Notes: generated by a model from the sequence alone, not told the origin. A stretch of DNA of 21,317 nt from CAYMTN01 sp964393335 (GCA_964393335.1 CAYMTN010000076.1:1-21317); one strand, 5' to 3'; numbered from the stretch's first letter, positions 7,134-14,506 are shown. Numbers and translations are program-made.

Positions 7134-8048
7134 TCAGCTTTGACGGGCGGCGTCGGCGGCCAGCGCGGCCAGGCCGCGCGTGAGATCGGGCAGCGCGTCG
7201 CGTTCGAGCACCCACTCGACAGAACGCCGGGCGGCTTCGGCGGCGAGCGCCTGCCATATGGCCTGGTGTTTGACGGCGCTGCCGCTGGCCGTGCGCCAGC
7301 CGCGCCGCTGCCAGCCTGTGATCCATTCCGTCATGCCGCGAAACAGGTAGTCGTCGGGGCAGTAGACGCGTACCGCCGCGCCGGGGGATGTCTGGCGCAG
7401 GGCGGCCAGCGCCGCCACCAGTTCCAGGCGGTTGCTGGTCGTGTTTGTTTCGCGCCCGGCGTGCGTGGTCGCCGTGCCGCCGGACGTTTCGCGCAGGCGG
7501 GCGGACCAGCCGCCCGGTTTGCCCAGCACCGATACGCGCAGCGCGATCTCGTAGTCCGGCGAAAAACCAGGTTGGGGATCGTCCGGGGCAGGCGAGCCGC
7601 CGGTCAGGACGCGGCGGGCAGCAGTTGCCAGCCGGTCGACGCGTTCGTTGTGTTCGTTTCCGGCGTGGCCTTTGACCCACGCCCAGGTGATGGCGTGGCG
7701 CTGTGTTTCGGCGTGCAGCGCGCGCCACAGGTCCTCGTTTTGCACGGGCTGGTTCCCGGTGCGCCGCCATCCCCGCGCGATCCAGGTGGGCAGCCAGCGC
7801 TCGATGCCATTTTTCAGGTACTGGGAATCGGTGTAGAGCGTCACGCGGCAGGGCTGCTTGAGCGAGCGTAACGCCTCGATGGCGGCGGTCAGTTCCATGC
7901 GGTTGTTGGTGGTATCCGGCTCGGCCCCGCTGATCGCGTGTTCGCTGCCGTTTTCGGCGATCAGCAGCGCCGCCCAACCGCCGGGGCCGGGATTCGGCTC
8001 GCTGCCGCCGTCGGTGAAAATGATCACGGATGGTTTATCAGGCATCAT
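7134..8048 (-). CDS. Tandem RNase H protein: active-type N-terminal domain, degenerate C-terminal copy
   Basis: This 304-residue protein is twice the usual RNase HI length. The N-terminal half is a canonical RNase HI: FTDGGSEPNPGPGGWA carries D13, NRMELTAAIEAL has E52, LYTDSQYLKNGIERWL has D74, KGHAGN has H128 and ERVDRLA has D138. It should cleave the RNA strand of RNA-DNA hybrids with Mg2+. The second half (about 165-285) repeats the fold (NRLELVAALAALR, YLFRGMTEWITGWQRRGWR) but keeps only E209. The first Asp is missing, the third position is Pro (YCPDD for YTDSQ) and the His loop is gone. It is probably a catalytically dead binding or packing domain. The start overlaps the end of the HAD gene (ATGATGCCTGA), so the two are translationally coupled; the first ATG (8048) or second (8045) may be used. 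Confidence 0.9.
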   Translation of the reverse strand: MMPDKPSVIIFTDGGSEPNPGPGGWAALLIAENGSEHAISGAEPDTTNNRMELTAAIEALRSLKQPCRVTLYTDSQYLKNGIERWLPTWIARGWRRTGNQPVQNEDLWRALHAETQRHAITWAWVKGHAGNEHNERVDRLATAARRVLTGGSPAPDDPQPGFSPDYEIALRVSVLGKPGGWSARLRETSGGTATTHAGRETNTTSNRLELVAALAALRQTSPGAAVRVYCPDDYLFRGMTEWITGWQRRGWRTASGSAVKHQAIWQALAAEAARRSVEWVLERDALPDLTRGLAALAADAARQS

Positions 8049-8709
8049 CGCTCGCTTGTGGGTGTGTCAATGCGAAAGTCAGGGTGTCGTCGTGAACAGT
8101 CAATCCCAGCCGGTCCAGCGCAGGCACGATGAGATCGGCCAGCGACAGATCGGCGGGATCGTGCGTCGTCGCCACACCGATGGCCTGCATGCCCGCCGCT
8201 TTGGCCGCCTGGAGTCCGGCGGGCGCGTCTTCGACCACAACGCACGCACCGGGCAACGTGCCCAGGCGGGCGGCAGCCAACAGGTACCCTTCCGGGTCCG
8301 GCTTGCCGTTGCGCACGTCTTGCGCGGTCACGAAGACGTCAGGCATGGGCAAATCGCACTGCCGCAGCCGCGCGCTGGCTAAATCGAACGTTCCCGACGT
8401 CACGACGGCGTGCGGGTGACCGGCCAGTTGAACCAGCAGATTCTGCGCATTCGGAAACGGTTCGTTGGTCGACATGTACGCCAGTTCGATGGCGGTTAGC
8501 CGCGTCGTTTCGGTGTCAGCATCCAGGTGTGGCGCGCTCAGGGCGATGGTATCGCGTGACCGGCGTCCGTAGGCGTGGGCCAGCACGTTTTCCAGGGATA
8601 GACCGTGCTGCGCCGCCCAGTCGCGCCAGCTCATCCGTATGGCACGATCCGAATTTACTAACACGCCGTCCAGGTCAAACAGAACGGCCTTACATTGAAG
8701 TGATTCCAT
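8038..8709 (-). CDS. HAD-superfamily phosphatase (beta-phosphoglucomutase/sugar-phosphatase-like)
   Basis: This 223-residue soluble enzyme has all HAD motifs. The nucleophile motif is FDLDGVLVNS (D12, D14), motif II is VVTSGT (around S105), the lysine is K136 in NGKPDPEGY, and motif IV is VVEDAPAG (E160, D161). An alpha-helical cap lies between motifs I and II, as in subfamily I members such as phosphoglucomutases and 2-deoxyglucose-6-phosphate or sugar phosphatases. The substrate cannot be assigned. The start at 8709 has GGAG upstream. It lies 21 bases after the pore-loop gene and overlaps the RNase H gene by 11 bases, so it is the middle gene of a three-gene operon. Confidence 0.88.
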   Translation of the reverse strand: MESLQCKAVLFDLDGVLVNSDRAIRMSWRDWAAQHGLSLENVLAHAYGRRSRDTIALSAPHLDADTETTRLTAIELAYMSTNEPFPNAQNLLVQLAGHPHAVVTSGTFDLASARLRQCDLPMPDVFVTAQDVRNGKPDPEGYLLAAARLGTLPGACVVVEDAPAGLQAAKAAGMQAIGVATTHDPADLSLADLIVPALDRLGLTVHDDTLTFALTHPQASDDA

Positions 8710-8730
8710 ACGATCTACTCCGCTATCGCA

Positions 8731-9813
8731 TCATGTCTTGGGGCGCATACTCGGCACGGACCGGTCGGAAATCCAGGGCGCATACGGGGCGCTCGTCATT
8801 GCGGCCAGCTTGAGCAGCACGACGTCGTAATTGACGCGCCAGCCCGCATAATGCCGCCAGCAGTCGTCACGGTCCGGCTTGAGCGGCACGCCGTATTCAG
8901 CCAACTGGTCATAGGCGGCGTCGAATTCCTGGCGCGTGATGCTGATCGGGTCGGTGGGGGACGGATCGGGATCAAACTCGATGCGGTAAAACGCGGCGAT
9001 GGCCCGCAGCGCGAGGTACCCGGCCCGGATGCAGAGTTCCGCCTGTGGATCGCGCCGCCCGTCCAGCGTCGAGGTGTAGATCGCCGCACAGTCCAGCACG
9101 GTACCGGCTGCCGTCAGCCAGGAATGCTGCGGTTTGGGCGAGCGGAAAAACACCAGCGCGGCCAGCGACGTATGGCTTTCTTCCAGTTCAGCGAACCACT
9201 GCTCCCATTGATCCCACACTTCGGTCAAATAGTCCAGGCCCCGGATGCGGTGCGCCCGGCCAATCATCTCGACGGCGGACGGTGGAATCCCGGCGCGGAC
9301 TTCGAGCAGCGTCACGGCGGTCTCGCGGCGCGAAAAGGCGCTGTACATCGTCGGCAGGTACGAGATCAAGATGGCGACCAGGATCAGGCCAATCGCCGAC
9401 TCGGAAAACGTCACGGCCATGATGCCGGTGCCCTCGATGCGTGAAAAGCCGAGCGTGGTCAGGGCCGATCCGCTGTGGACAAATGCCCGGTACGGCGAGC
9501 CGACTCCCAGCGCGAGGTAGATCAGCGTATATCCGACGCCGACCAACGTCAGCCAGAACACCGGCAGCGAGATCAGGCTCGTCGGGGCGAACATGGCCAG
9601 CACGCGGTCGCGCTCCTCGTAACTTTTGGCGCGTTTGGCGCGCAGGTTAAAGAGCCTGCGCCACGTGATAAAAAACATGGCGGCCAGCCGGTCGCGCGCG
9701 CTGCGGGCCAGCACGAAGGTACGGATGGCCGATACCAGCGTGCGGGCGACGATCCAGACCCCGGCGAGCAGCAGGGCAAGGCGGGCGATCAGTTCGATGA
9801 TGGTTGTCAGCAT
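8731..9813 (-). CDS. Ion-channel-like membrane protein with a pore loop and long cytosolic tail
   Basis: This 360-residue protein has an N-terminal hydrophobic helix (about 5-35) and a basic segment (50-70). A second helix (80-104), a pore-loop-like stretch SGSALTTLGFSRIEG (114-128) and another helix (133-158) follow. This helix-loop-helix arrangement resembles two-helix potassium channels. However, the filter reads TTLGFS rather than TVGYG, so potassium selectivity is doubtful. The C-terminal half is soluble and helical, with YLTEVWDQWEQWFAELEESHTSL and a block around PQHSWLTAAGTVLDCAAIY; it may be a gating or binding domain. A GAGGA site lies close to the start. It is the first gene of the operon with the HAD phosphatase and RNase H. 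An annotation as membrane protein with channel-like pore is safe; transport has to be inferred. Confidence 0.7.
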   Translation of the reverse strand: MLTTIIELIARLALLLAGVWIVARTLVSAIRTFVLARSARDRLAAMFFITWRRLFNLRAKRAKSYEERDRVLAMFAPTSLISLPVFWLTLVGVGYTLIYLALGVGSPYRAFVHSGSALTTLGFSRIEGTGIMAVTFSESAIGLILVAILISYLPTMYSAFSRRETAVTLLEVRAGIPPSAVEMIGRAHRIRGLDYLTEVWDQWEQWFAELEESHTSLAALVFFRSPKPQHSWLTAAGTVLDCAAIYTSTLDGRRDPQAELCIRAGYLALRAIAAFYRIEFDPDPSPTDPISITRQEFDAAYDQLAEYGVPLKPDRDDCWRHYAGWRVNYDVVLLKLAAMTSAPYAPWISDRSVPSMRPKT

Positions 9814-9847
9814 AGGTCCTCAGTCATGATGAATCGCGTGCGAGGCA

Positions 9848-9856
9848 TGTTATAAT
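9848..9856 (+). promoter_or_regulatory. Extended -10 promoter of the globin gene
   Basis: TG-T-TATAAT is a perfect extended -10 element, about 105 bases upstream of the globin start. No clear -35 hexamer is present, as is common for extended -10 promoters. Read on the other strand the same AT-rich patch contains TATTAT and could also serve the divergent pore-protein operon. Confidence 0.6.
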
Positions 9857-9969
9857 ACTAGCGCAAATGAGGCCAACCAGGCACACGCGGGGGCGGTTAG
9901 ACCGTGAACCGTGTTCCGTTGGCCGTTTACAGTGGTCCCGTCAACCGTGCAACAGGTGGAGTGTATGGG

Positions 9970-10359
9970 ATGGCCGGTTCATCGCAGAGCGTATACGACC
10001 TGATCGGCGCGGAGGGATTCGAGCGGCTGATCGACGCGTTTTACGGGCGCGTGGCGGCTGACCCGGTGCTGCGCCCGATGTACCCGGCAGGCGATCTCGC
10101 CCCGGCGGCGCGGCGGCTGCGCCTGTTCCTGGTGCAGTTTTTCGGCGGACCGCCCACGTACAGCCAGGAACGCGGGCACCCCCGCTTGCGCGTGCGGCAC
10201 ACCCCGTTTAGGATAGATCAGGCGGCGCGTGATGTGTGGGTGCGGCACATGTGGGCGTCGGTGGATGAGGCGGAGATTCCCGAACCGGCACGCAGCGCGA
10301 TGCTGGACTATTTCGAGCGCACCGCGACGCACATGATCAATGTGGTTAACCCGGACTGA
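9970..10359 (+). CDS. Group II truncated haemoglobin (trHbO-like)
   Basis: This 129-residue haem protein shows the group II signature. YDLIGAEGFERLIDAFY carries Tyr B10 (Y25), and RPMYPAGDLA has Tyr CD1 (Y38), the same 13-residue spacing as in mycobacterial trHbO. The GGPPTYSQERGHPRLRVRH block ends in proximal His F8 (H77), and RDVWVRHM has Trp G8 (W90). Group II globins bind oxygen tightly and are linked to oxygen, NO or peroxide chemistry; which role applies here is unknown. I choose ATG 9970 with AGGTGGAG 8 bases upstream; an in-frame GTG at 9904 would add 22 residues unlike the family. A small membrane protein begins 15 bases downstream and is probably co-transcribed. Confidence 0.93.
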   Translation: MAGSSQSVYDLIGAEGFERLIDAFYGRVAADPVLRPMYPAGDLAPAARRLRLFLVQFFGGPPTYSQERGHPRLRVRHTPFRIDQAARDVWVRHMWASVDEAEIPEPARSAMLDYFERTATHMINVVNPD

Positions 10360-10374
10360 ACGGGGGAGGGACTC

Positions 10375-10764
10375 ATGGCGCAACCGTATCAATCGCCGTT
10401 GGGCATGCGCATCGCGCTGTGGCGGGAGCGCATCAACCGCGTGCCGCGCCTGGGGCGCGTCGTACTCAGCCTGCTGATCACGCTTGAACTGGTGATTTTG
10501 CTGTCGGTCATCATCGACCGCACGCTGATTGACTCGGTGGTCGAAGGCGACGTCGACCCGCTGACTCCGGCGCTGATCGCGGCGGTGTTGGGCGTGGTGC
10601 TGTACGGCATTAGCTGGTGGGCGCTGGTCGGTTTCGACGCCGATCCGCGCACCCCCTGGCAGGCCGGTCTGCCGGCGGTGGCGGTCGTGACGGCAGGCAT
10701 CGCGGGCCTGCTGCTGATCGTCGTGCTGGCGCTGTTTGGGCTGGCGTTCGGGTACGTGTTGTGA
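10375..10764 (+). CDS. Small membrane protein with three helices
   Basis: This 129-residue protein is predicted from hydrophobicity to have three membrane spans, near 28-48, 64-86 and 99-128. The N-terminal 27 residues are basic (MRIALWRERINRVPRLGR), which favours a cytosolic N-terminus. I recognise no family or catalytic motif. A GGGAGGG ribosome-binding site sits just before the ATG. It follows the globin stop by 15 bases, so the two form a short operon. Its stop codon lies within the -35 box of the next promoter. Confidence 0.75.
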   Translation: MAQPYQSPLGMRIALWRERINRVPRLGRVVLSLLITLELVILLSVIIDRTLIDSVVEGDVDPLTPALIAAVLGVVLYGISWWALVGFDADPRTPWQAGLPAVAVVTAGIAGLLLIVVLALFGLAFGYVL

Positions 10765-10787
10765 ACGTCCCGGCGGCAGCGTATAAT
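10759..10787 (+). promoter_or_regulatory. Promoter of the Pro/Thr-rich lipoprotein gene
   Basis: TTGTGA (10759-10764) and a perfect TATAAT (10782-10787) are separated by 17 bases. The -35 box overlaps the TGA stop of the membrane-protein gene. Transcription would begin near 10794, giving a leader of about 47 bases before the lipoprotein ATG. Confidence 0.65.
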
Positions 10788-10840
10788 GACGGCGCGCAGG
10801 GGTGACGCTGACGCTCAGGCGTAATCAGGGAGGCTTCTTT

Positions 10841-11494
10841 ATGCGAAGACGTTGGATTGTGATCCTGCTGGCGCTGGTGGTGGCCCTGGCCGGGTGCGGC
10901 GGGAACGACAAATCATCACCGGAGTCCGTCGAGCCGAGCGCGACGGCGTTCGTGCCGTCGCCGCTGCCGCCAACCTGGACCCCGCCGCCGCCGGGATTCG
11001 TGGCGTCGCCGGTCATGTCCCCGACGTCTGAGATCAGCCAGCCGGTTGCCACCAGCGATGAGTCGGGCGGGCTTTCTGGCGGGACGCCGTTTCCGCCGAC
11101 GTGGACGCCGGGCCGCCGCGCGACCGTGACGCCGCGTCCGACGCCGACCATCACGCCCGGCGGTGCCCCAACGCTGCCTCCCGCGCCAACCTGGACCGCC
11201 CAGCCGGAATACTGCGCGGCGCTGGCGGCTCCTGATGGCGAATACGAGACGACCGCCGGGGACCCGGTCGAGGTGACCTGGACGCCGATTCCGCAGTTTT
11301 CGCATTACCAGCTTGAGGTGCGGCATCCGGGCGGCGGCGTGATCTTCAGCCAGCCGGTCACCGGCAGCAGTTATACGCTGTCCGGCGATTTGTTCGTGAT
11401 CGCCAGCGTGTACGGCTGGGAAGTCTGGCCGCTCGACGACTCAGGCAACAAGGTCTGTTACCCGGTCAGCGGGGAGATTCTGGTGTCGTTCTGA
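10841..11494 (+). CDS. Pro/Thr-rich lipoprotein with a C-terminal beta domain
   Basis: This 217-residue protein has a lipoprotein signal peptide (MRRRWIVILLALVVALAGC) with lipobox LAGC and the lipidated Cys at 19. Residues 25-122 are a low-complexity Pro/Thr/Ser stalk that contains three related motifs: LPPTWTPPPP, FPPTWTPG and PAPTWTAQ. The C-terminal 90 residues (from C125, with VEVTWTPIPQFSHYQLEV, SSYTL and YGWEVWPLDDSGN) look like a fibronectin/Ig-type beta sandwich that could be closed by C125 and C206. It is probably displayed outside the membrane on an extended stalk. The start has GGGAGG 7 bases upstream. It has its own promoter and a strong terminator 30 bases after the stop, so it is a single-gene unit. 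No specific function can be assigned. Confidence 0.8.
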   Translation: MRRRWIVILLALVVALAGCGGNDKSSPESVEPSATAFVPSPLPPTWTPPPPGFVASPVMSPTSEISQPVATSDESGGLSGGTPFPPTWTPGRRATVTPRPTPTITPGGAPTLPPAPTWTAQPEYCAALAAPDGEYETTAGDPVEVTWTPIPQFSHYQLEVRHPGGGVIFSQPVTGSSYTLSGDLFVIASVYGWEVWPLDDSGNKVCYPVSGEILVSF

Positions 11495-11523
11495 TCGCGC
11501 CGGGTCGTGTCTGGAATGATCGT

Positions 11524-11550
11524 CAGGGTGCCGCGCGCACCCTGTTTTTT
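11524..11550 (+). terminator. Rho-independent terminator of the lipoprotein gene
   Basis: An 8-bp stem (CAGGGTGC at 11524-11531, GCACCCTG at 11537-11544) with a 5-base loop is followed by six T residues. On the opposite strand the hairpin is not followed by T, so it serves the rightward transcript and not thyX. Confidence 0.88.
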
Positions 11551-11557
11551 GATCGGG

Positions 11558-12289
11558 TCAGTCGGGCAGTGGTCCCAGGTTCGGCATGATGTACCGCTCG
11601 AAGGCTTCCGCCGTCCAGGGCAGGGCGGGCTTGAAGAACTGCTCGTAGATCGTGCGAGCGTACACGCGAATCTCGTATTGGGCATCAGGAGCCATGCGCA
11701 GCCGTAAAAAGTGCATCAGGTTGTGCGCGTCCACCTTGAGCACCCACGTGTAATACGCGGCGAAGGCAGGCAGGAAGATGCGCGCCTGTTCCCGTGCGAC
11801 TCCGGCATCGAGCGCGGCGCGGTACAGTGCGAAGGACTGTTCGTAATGCGCCAGCAGCTTGCCGGTCAGGGCGTCCGCGTCCCCGGCGGATAACTCGCCC
11901 TCGCTGGCCTGCTTGTTATCCTGGGCCTGCAAACGCCACGTTTCCGGCACGTAAAAATCGTTCTCCTCGAACGGCGTGTAACGCCCGGACTGCGCGTTGA
12001 CGCTCCACGTGCGGTGGCGCACCCACTGCCACCACGTCACCAGCGGCGCGCGGCAGCGAAACTTGAACTCGACCTGCTCAAACGGTGACGTGTGGCGGTG
12101 TTTCATCAGGTAAAACAGCAGTTTTTTGTCGCGCTCGGGGCTTTTGCTCTCGCCCAAAAACGAGACGCGCGCCGCGTTGGTTATCGCCAGATCGTCGCCC
12201 ATCATATCCTGAAGCTCGATCCAGCCTTTATCCAACACGGGCACGCGTTTGCCGATCAACGTGTCGCGCGGGGTGGGTTGATCCGTCAT
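11558..12289 (-). CDS. thyX: Flavin-dependent thymidylate synthase ThyX
   Basis: This 243-residue enzyme makes dTMP from dUMP using methylene-tetrahydrofolate, FAD and NADPH. The diagnostic RHRx7S motif is intact at 91-101 (RHRTWSVNAQS), followed by GRYTPFEE. Other family marks are HRHTSPFEQVEFKF (64-77), the REQARIFLP stretch (166-174) and NLMHFLRLR (190-198). The family usually has Glu in NEQS; here it is Ala (NAQS), a tolerated position outside the strict motif. The start has AAGGAG upstream. It follows ruvA by 60 bases on the same strand and is probably the last gene of the yebC-ruvC-ruvA unit. No thyA-type gene is in the window. Confidence 0.96.
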   Translation of the reverse strand: MTDQPTPRDTLIGKRVPVLDKGWIELQDMMGDDLAITNAARVSFLGESKSPERDKKLLFYLMKHRHTSPFEQVEFKFRCRAPLVTWWQWVRHRTWSVNAQSGRYTPFEENDFYVPETWRLQAQDNKQASEGELSAGDADALTGKLLAHYEQSFALYRAALDAGVAREQARIFLPAFAAYYTWVLKVDAHNLMHFLRLRMAPDAQYEIRVYARTIYEQFFKPALPWTAEAFERYIMPNLGPLPD

Positions 12290-12349
12290 GCGGACTCCTT
12301 TGGGAAAGCGATCAGCGCTAAGCGGTAAGCGAAAAACATGGGGGACATA

Positions 12350-12925
12350 TCAGGCGAAATAATCCAGCGCCAGCCGCACGCGCTCTTCGACGTTCTGCGG
12401 CGCGTCGCGCGGGATGGCTTGCAGCGCGGTCTGCGCTTCGACCACGCTGTAGCCGAGCGCGGTGAGCGTCGCCAGCACGTCGGTATCGATGTCGCTGATG
12501 GCGGCCAGCCCGGTAGCCGGTTCGATGGCGAGCCGGTCTTTGAGTTCAAATGCCAGCTTCTGCGCGAGTTTTTTGCCGATGCCGGGCACGCGCGTCAGCA
12601 CCTCCGGTTCTTCGCGGGCGATAGCATTCTGGAGGTGCTCGACGGACAGCGTGCTGATGATGGCGACCGCCAGGCGCGGCCCGACTCCGCTGACGCCGAT
12701 CAGCGTTTCGAACAGGGCGCGCTCCTCCTGGTCCGTGAAGCCGTAGAGAATCAGGTCATCTTCGCGCACGACGAGATGCGTGTAGAGCGTGAGCCGCTGG
12801 CCGGTGCCCTCGACCACGTCGCGGATCGTCGTCGGCACGTGGATGCGCAGGCCAACCCCGCCGACGAGCAGCGTCAGCGTGTTTTTGGTCAGCGCGACCA
12901 CCTGCCCGGTTACCATGTCGATCAT
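12350..12925 (-). CDS. ruvA: Holliday junction DNA helicase subunit RuvA
   Basis: This 191-residue protein has the three RuvA domains. An N-terminal OB fold (1-65) carries the acidic pin E55-D56 in VREDDLILYGF. Two helix-hairpin-helix motifs follow, LIGVSGVGPR (75-84) and LTRVPGIGKK (110-119). The C-terminal domain III (about 147-191), DVLATLTALGYSVVEAQTAL, contacts RuvB. A RuvA tetramer holds the Holliday junction in square form during branch migration. The length matches the family. The start at 12925 keeps the normal N-terminal length and has GGGAG upstream. ruvC lies 21 bases upstream; ruvB is absent from the window. Confidence 0.96.
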   Translation of the reverse strand: MIDMVTGQVVALTKNTLTLLVGGVGLRIHVPTTIRDVVEGTGQRLTLYTHLVVREDDLILYGFTDQEERALFETLIGVSGVGPRLAVAIISTLSVEHLQNAIAREEPEVLTRVPGIGKKLAQKLAFELKDRLAIEPATGLAAISDIDTDVLATLTALGYSVVEAQTALQAIPRDAPQNVEERVRLALDYFA

Positions 12926-12946
12926 GGGTGTGTGCTCCCTTTGCAG

Positions 12947-13441
12947 CTAGCTGCCGGCCAGGCGCTCGAAGCGGCTGGCGTTCAGATCGGTGATCGCCAC
13001 GCCCAGGCCGTCGGCGGCGTCGTCGGGGCGCGGAATGACGTCCAGGTTCAACAACTGGCGGATCATCTCCTGCACCTGCATTTTATCCGCGTTGCCATAC
13101 CCGGCCACCGCCTGTTTGATCTCGGCGGGCTTGTATTCGCGGATCGGCAGGCCCGCTTCGGCTAGCGCCAGCAGGATCACGCCGCGTCCCTGCGCAACGG
13201 TGATCGCGGTCGTGACGTTTTTGCCGAAGTACAACGATTCGACGGCGGCGGAATCCGGCTGGTAGGTCGTGATCAGATCGGTGATCTCAGTGTGAATCTG
13301 TAACAGGCGGTCCTGCATCGGCGTGCGGGCGGGCGTCTTGATGACGCCATACGCGACCGCTTCCAGGTCGCCGTTAGCGTGTTCGCGTACCAACCCGTAA
13401 CCGGTCGTCGCGGTGCCGGGATCAATGCCGAGGACAAGCAT
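12947..13441 (-). CDS. ruvC: Holliday junction resolvase RuvC
   Basis: This 164-residue endonuclease cuts Holliday junctions symmetrically as a dimer. The acidic catalytic set is visible: D7 in LGIDPGTATTGYG, E68 in AAVESLYFGKN, and D141 and D144 in RPDDAADGLGVAI. The length is slightly short of the E. coli enzyme but complete. I start at ATG 13441 because the GIDPG strand normally begins within six residues of the N-terminus; the longer TTG start at 13471 is unlikely. The upstream ribosome site is weak (GGAC). It sits between yebC and ruvA, a common bacterial order. Confidence 0.96.
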   Translation of the reverse strand: MLVLGIDPGTATTGYGLVREHANGDLEAVAYGVIKTPARTPMQDRLLQIHTEITDLITTYQPDSAAVESLYFGKNVTTAITVAQGRGVILLALAEAGLPIREYKPAEIKQAVAGYGNADKMQVQEMIRQLLNLDVIPRPDDAADGLGVAITDLNASRFERLAGS

Positions 13442-13511
13442 GGTCGGTCCAATCGGTGAAACGAACAACAAAGCCGCGTACCGCAGAACGGCGCGCGGCG
13501 TATCGGTGGCT

Positions 13512-13549
13512 GCGGGCGGACGCTGCGCCGCCCGCGTGACGGCGTCACG
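13512..13549. repeat. Two adjacent hairpins between yebC and ruvC
   Basis: GCGGGCGG/CCGCCCGC (13512-13519 with 13528-13535) forms an 8-bp stem with an 8-base loop. CGTGAC/GTCACG (13535-13540 with 13544-13549) forms a 6-bp stem immediately beside it. Neither is followed by a T-run in either direction, so they are not standard terminators. They may mark an mRNA processing or pausing site. Confidence 0.5.
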
Positions 13550-13556
13550 GGCGCGA

Positions 13557-14327
13557 TCAGGCGGCTTCGAGCGCGGCGGCGACTTCGTCGGTGATGCTCA
13601 GGTTAGAAGCGACGCTCTCCACGTCGTCCACGTCTTCGAGCTTTTCGATCAGGTTCATGACCTGGATCGCCTGGGCGGTTTCCAGCTCGATTTCGTTCTG
13701 CGGCATCCAGATCAGCTCGCGCTCTTCAATCGTGTAGCCAGCTTCTGAAATCGCGCGGGCGACTGCGCCCAGTTCGTCGCGGGGCGTGTAGATCGCGAAA
13801 ATGTCGTCTTCGACCTGCACATCCTCCGCGCCCGCGTCGGCGGCGGTGAGGAAGACGTCTTCATAATCCGCCCCGCCGGAGTCAATCGCAATGTACCCTT
13901 TTTGGCTGAACTGCCAGGTCACTGCCCCGGCTGTCGCCAGGTTGCCACCGTTGCGGTTCAAGACGTACTTGAGATCGGCCAGCGTGCGATTGCGATTGTC
14001 GGTGACGCATTCCACGACCAGCGCGACGCCGTGCGGGCCGTAGCCCTCGTAGACGATCTCTTCCATCTGGGAGGCATCATCCCCAACGCCTGCCCCGCGA
14101 TTTATGGCGCGCTCGATGTTATCTTTGGGCATGTTCGCGGTTTTGGCTTTGTCCATCGCCAGNNNNNNNNNNGCCAGCCGCAGGGCGGCATTCGTTTCGG
14201 GATCAGCGCCGCCTTCACGCGCCGCCATCATGATCTCGCGCGTGACGCGGGTAAAAATTTTGCCGCGCTTGGCGTCTTCAGCGCCTTTTTTTCGCTTAAT
14301 GGTTGACCATTTACTATGACCAGACAT
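13557..14327 (-). CDS. yebC: YebC/PmpR/TACO1-family protein, interrupted by a 10-N gap
   Basis: The family signature opens the protein: MSGHSKWSTIKRKKGAEDAK. MPKDNIERAINRGAG, EEIVYEGYGPHGVALVVE and TDNRNRTLADLKYVLNRNGG follow, then the C-terminal domains to about residue 250. Members bind DNA or ribosomes; recent work on relatives points to easing translation stalls, while older annotation calls them transcriptional regulators. The start has GAGG upstream. Ten Ns at 14163-14172 interrupt the codons for ALRL...AMDKAK. GCCAG flanks both sides, and joining the copies gives an uninterrupted ALRLAMDKAK that matches the family, so the gene is very likely intact and five residues shorter than it appears. 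It leads the yebC-ruvC-ruvA-thyX unit. Confidence 0.95.
   Translation of the reverse strand: MSGHSKWSTIKRKKGAEDAKRGKIFTRVTREIMMAAREGGADPETNAALRLXXXXLAMDKAKTANMPKDNIERAINRGAGVGDDASQMEEIVYEGYGPHGVALVVECVTDNRNRTLADLKYVLNRNGGNLATAGAVTWQFSQKGYIAIDSGGADYEDVFLTAADAGAEDVQVEDDIFAIYTPRDELGAVARAISEAGYTIEERELIWMPQNEIELETAQAIQVMNLIEKLEDVDDVESVASNLSITDEVAAALEAA
14163..14172. other. Assembly gap (10 N)
   Basis: Ten Ns lie inside yebC. The five bases before (14158-14162) and after (14173-14177) are both GCCAG, as expected when two overlapping contig ends are joined by a fixed-size gap instead of being merged. Confidence 0.95.
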
Positions 14328-14425
14328 ACCTCGACCTCTCCCAATTCATGATACGGCTGCCACGTTTTTCTAACGCCTGCCATTACAGCACCAGCGTCTC
14401 TATTTTAGCCTTGCGAGCTACACTG

Positions 14426-14455
14426 ATTATACCTGACAGGCCAGACGCCAAGCAA
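14426..14455 (-). promoter_or_regulatory. Promoter of the yebC-ruvC-ruvA-thyX unit
   Basis: On the minus strand a perfect TATAAT (14431-14426) lies 18 bases after a weak TTGCTT (14455-14450). The leader to the yebC start would be about 90 bases. A second, weaker TAAAAT lies nearer the gene, around 14402-14407. Nothing else is evident in the 179-base space between yebC and the lipoprotein gene. Confidence 0.6.
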
Positions 14456-14506
14456 GAGCGCGGATTATCCGGGCGGGACGCCACCGCCGCACGAAAAACG
14501 GCCCAT

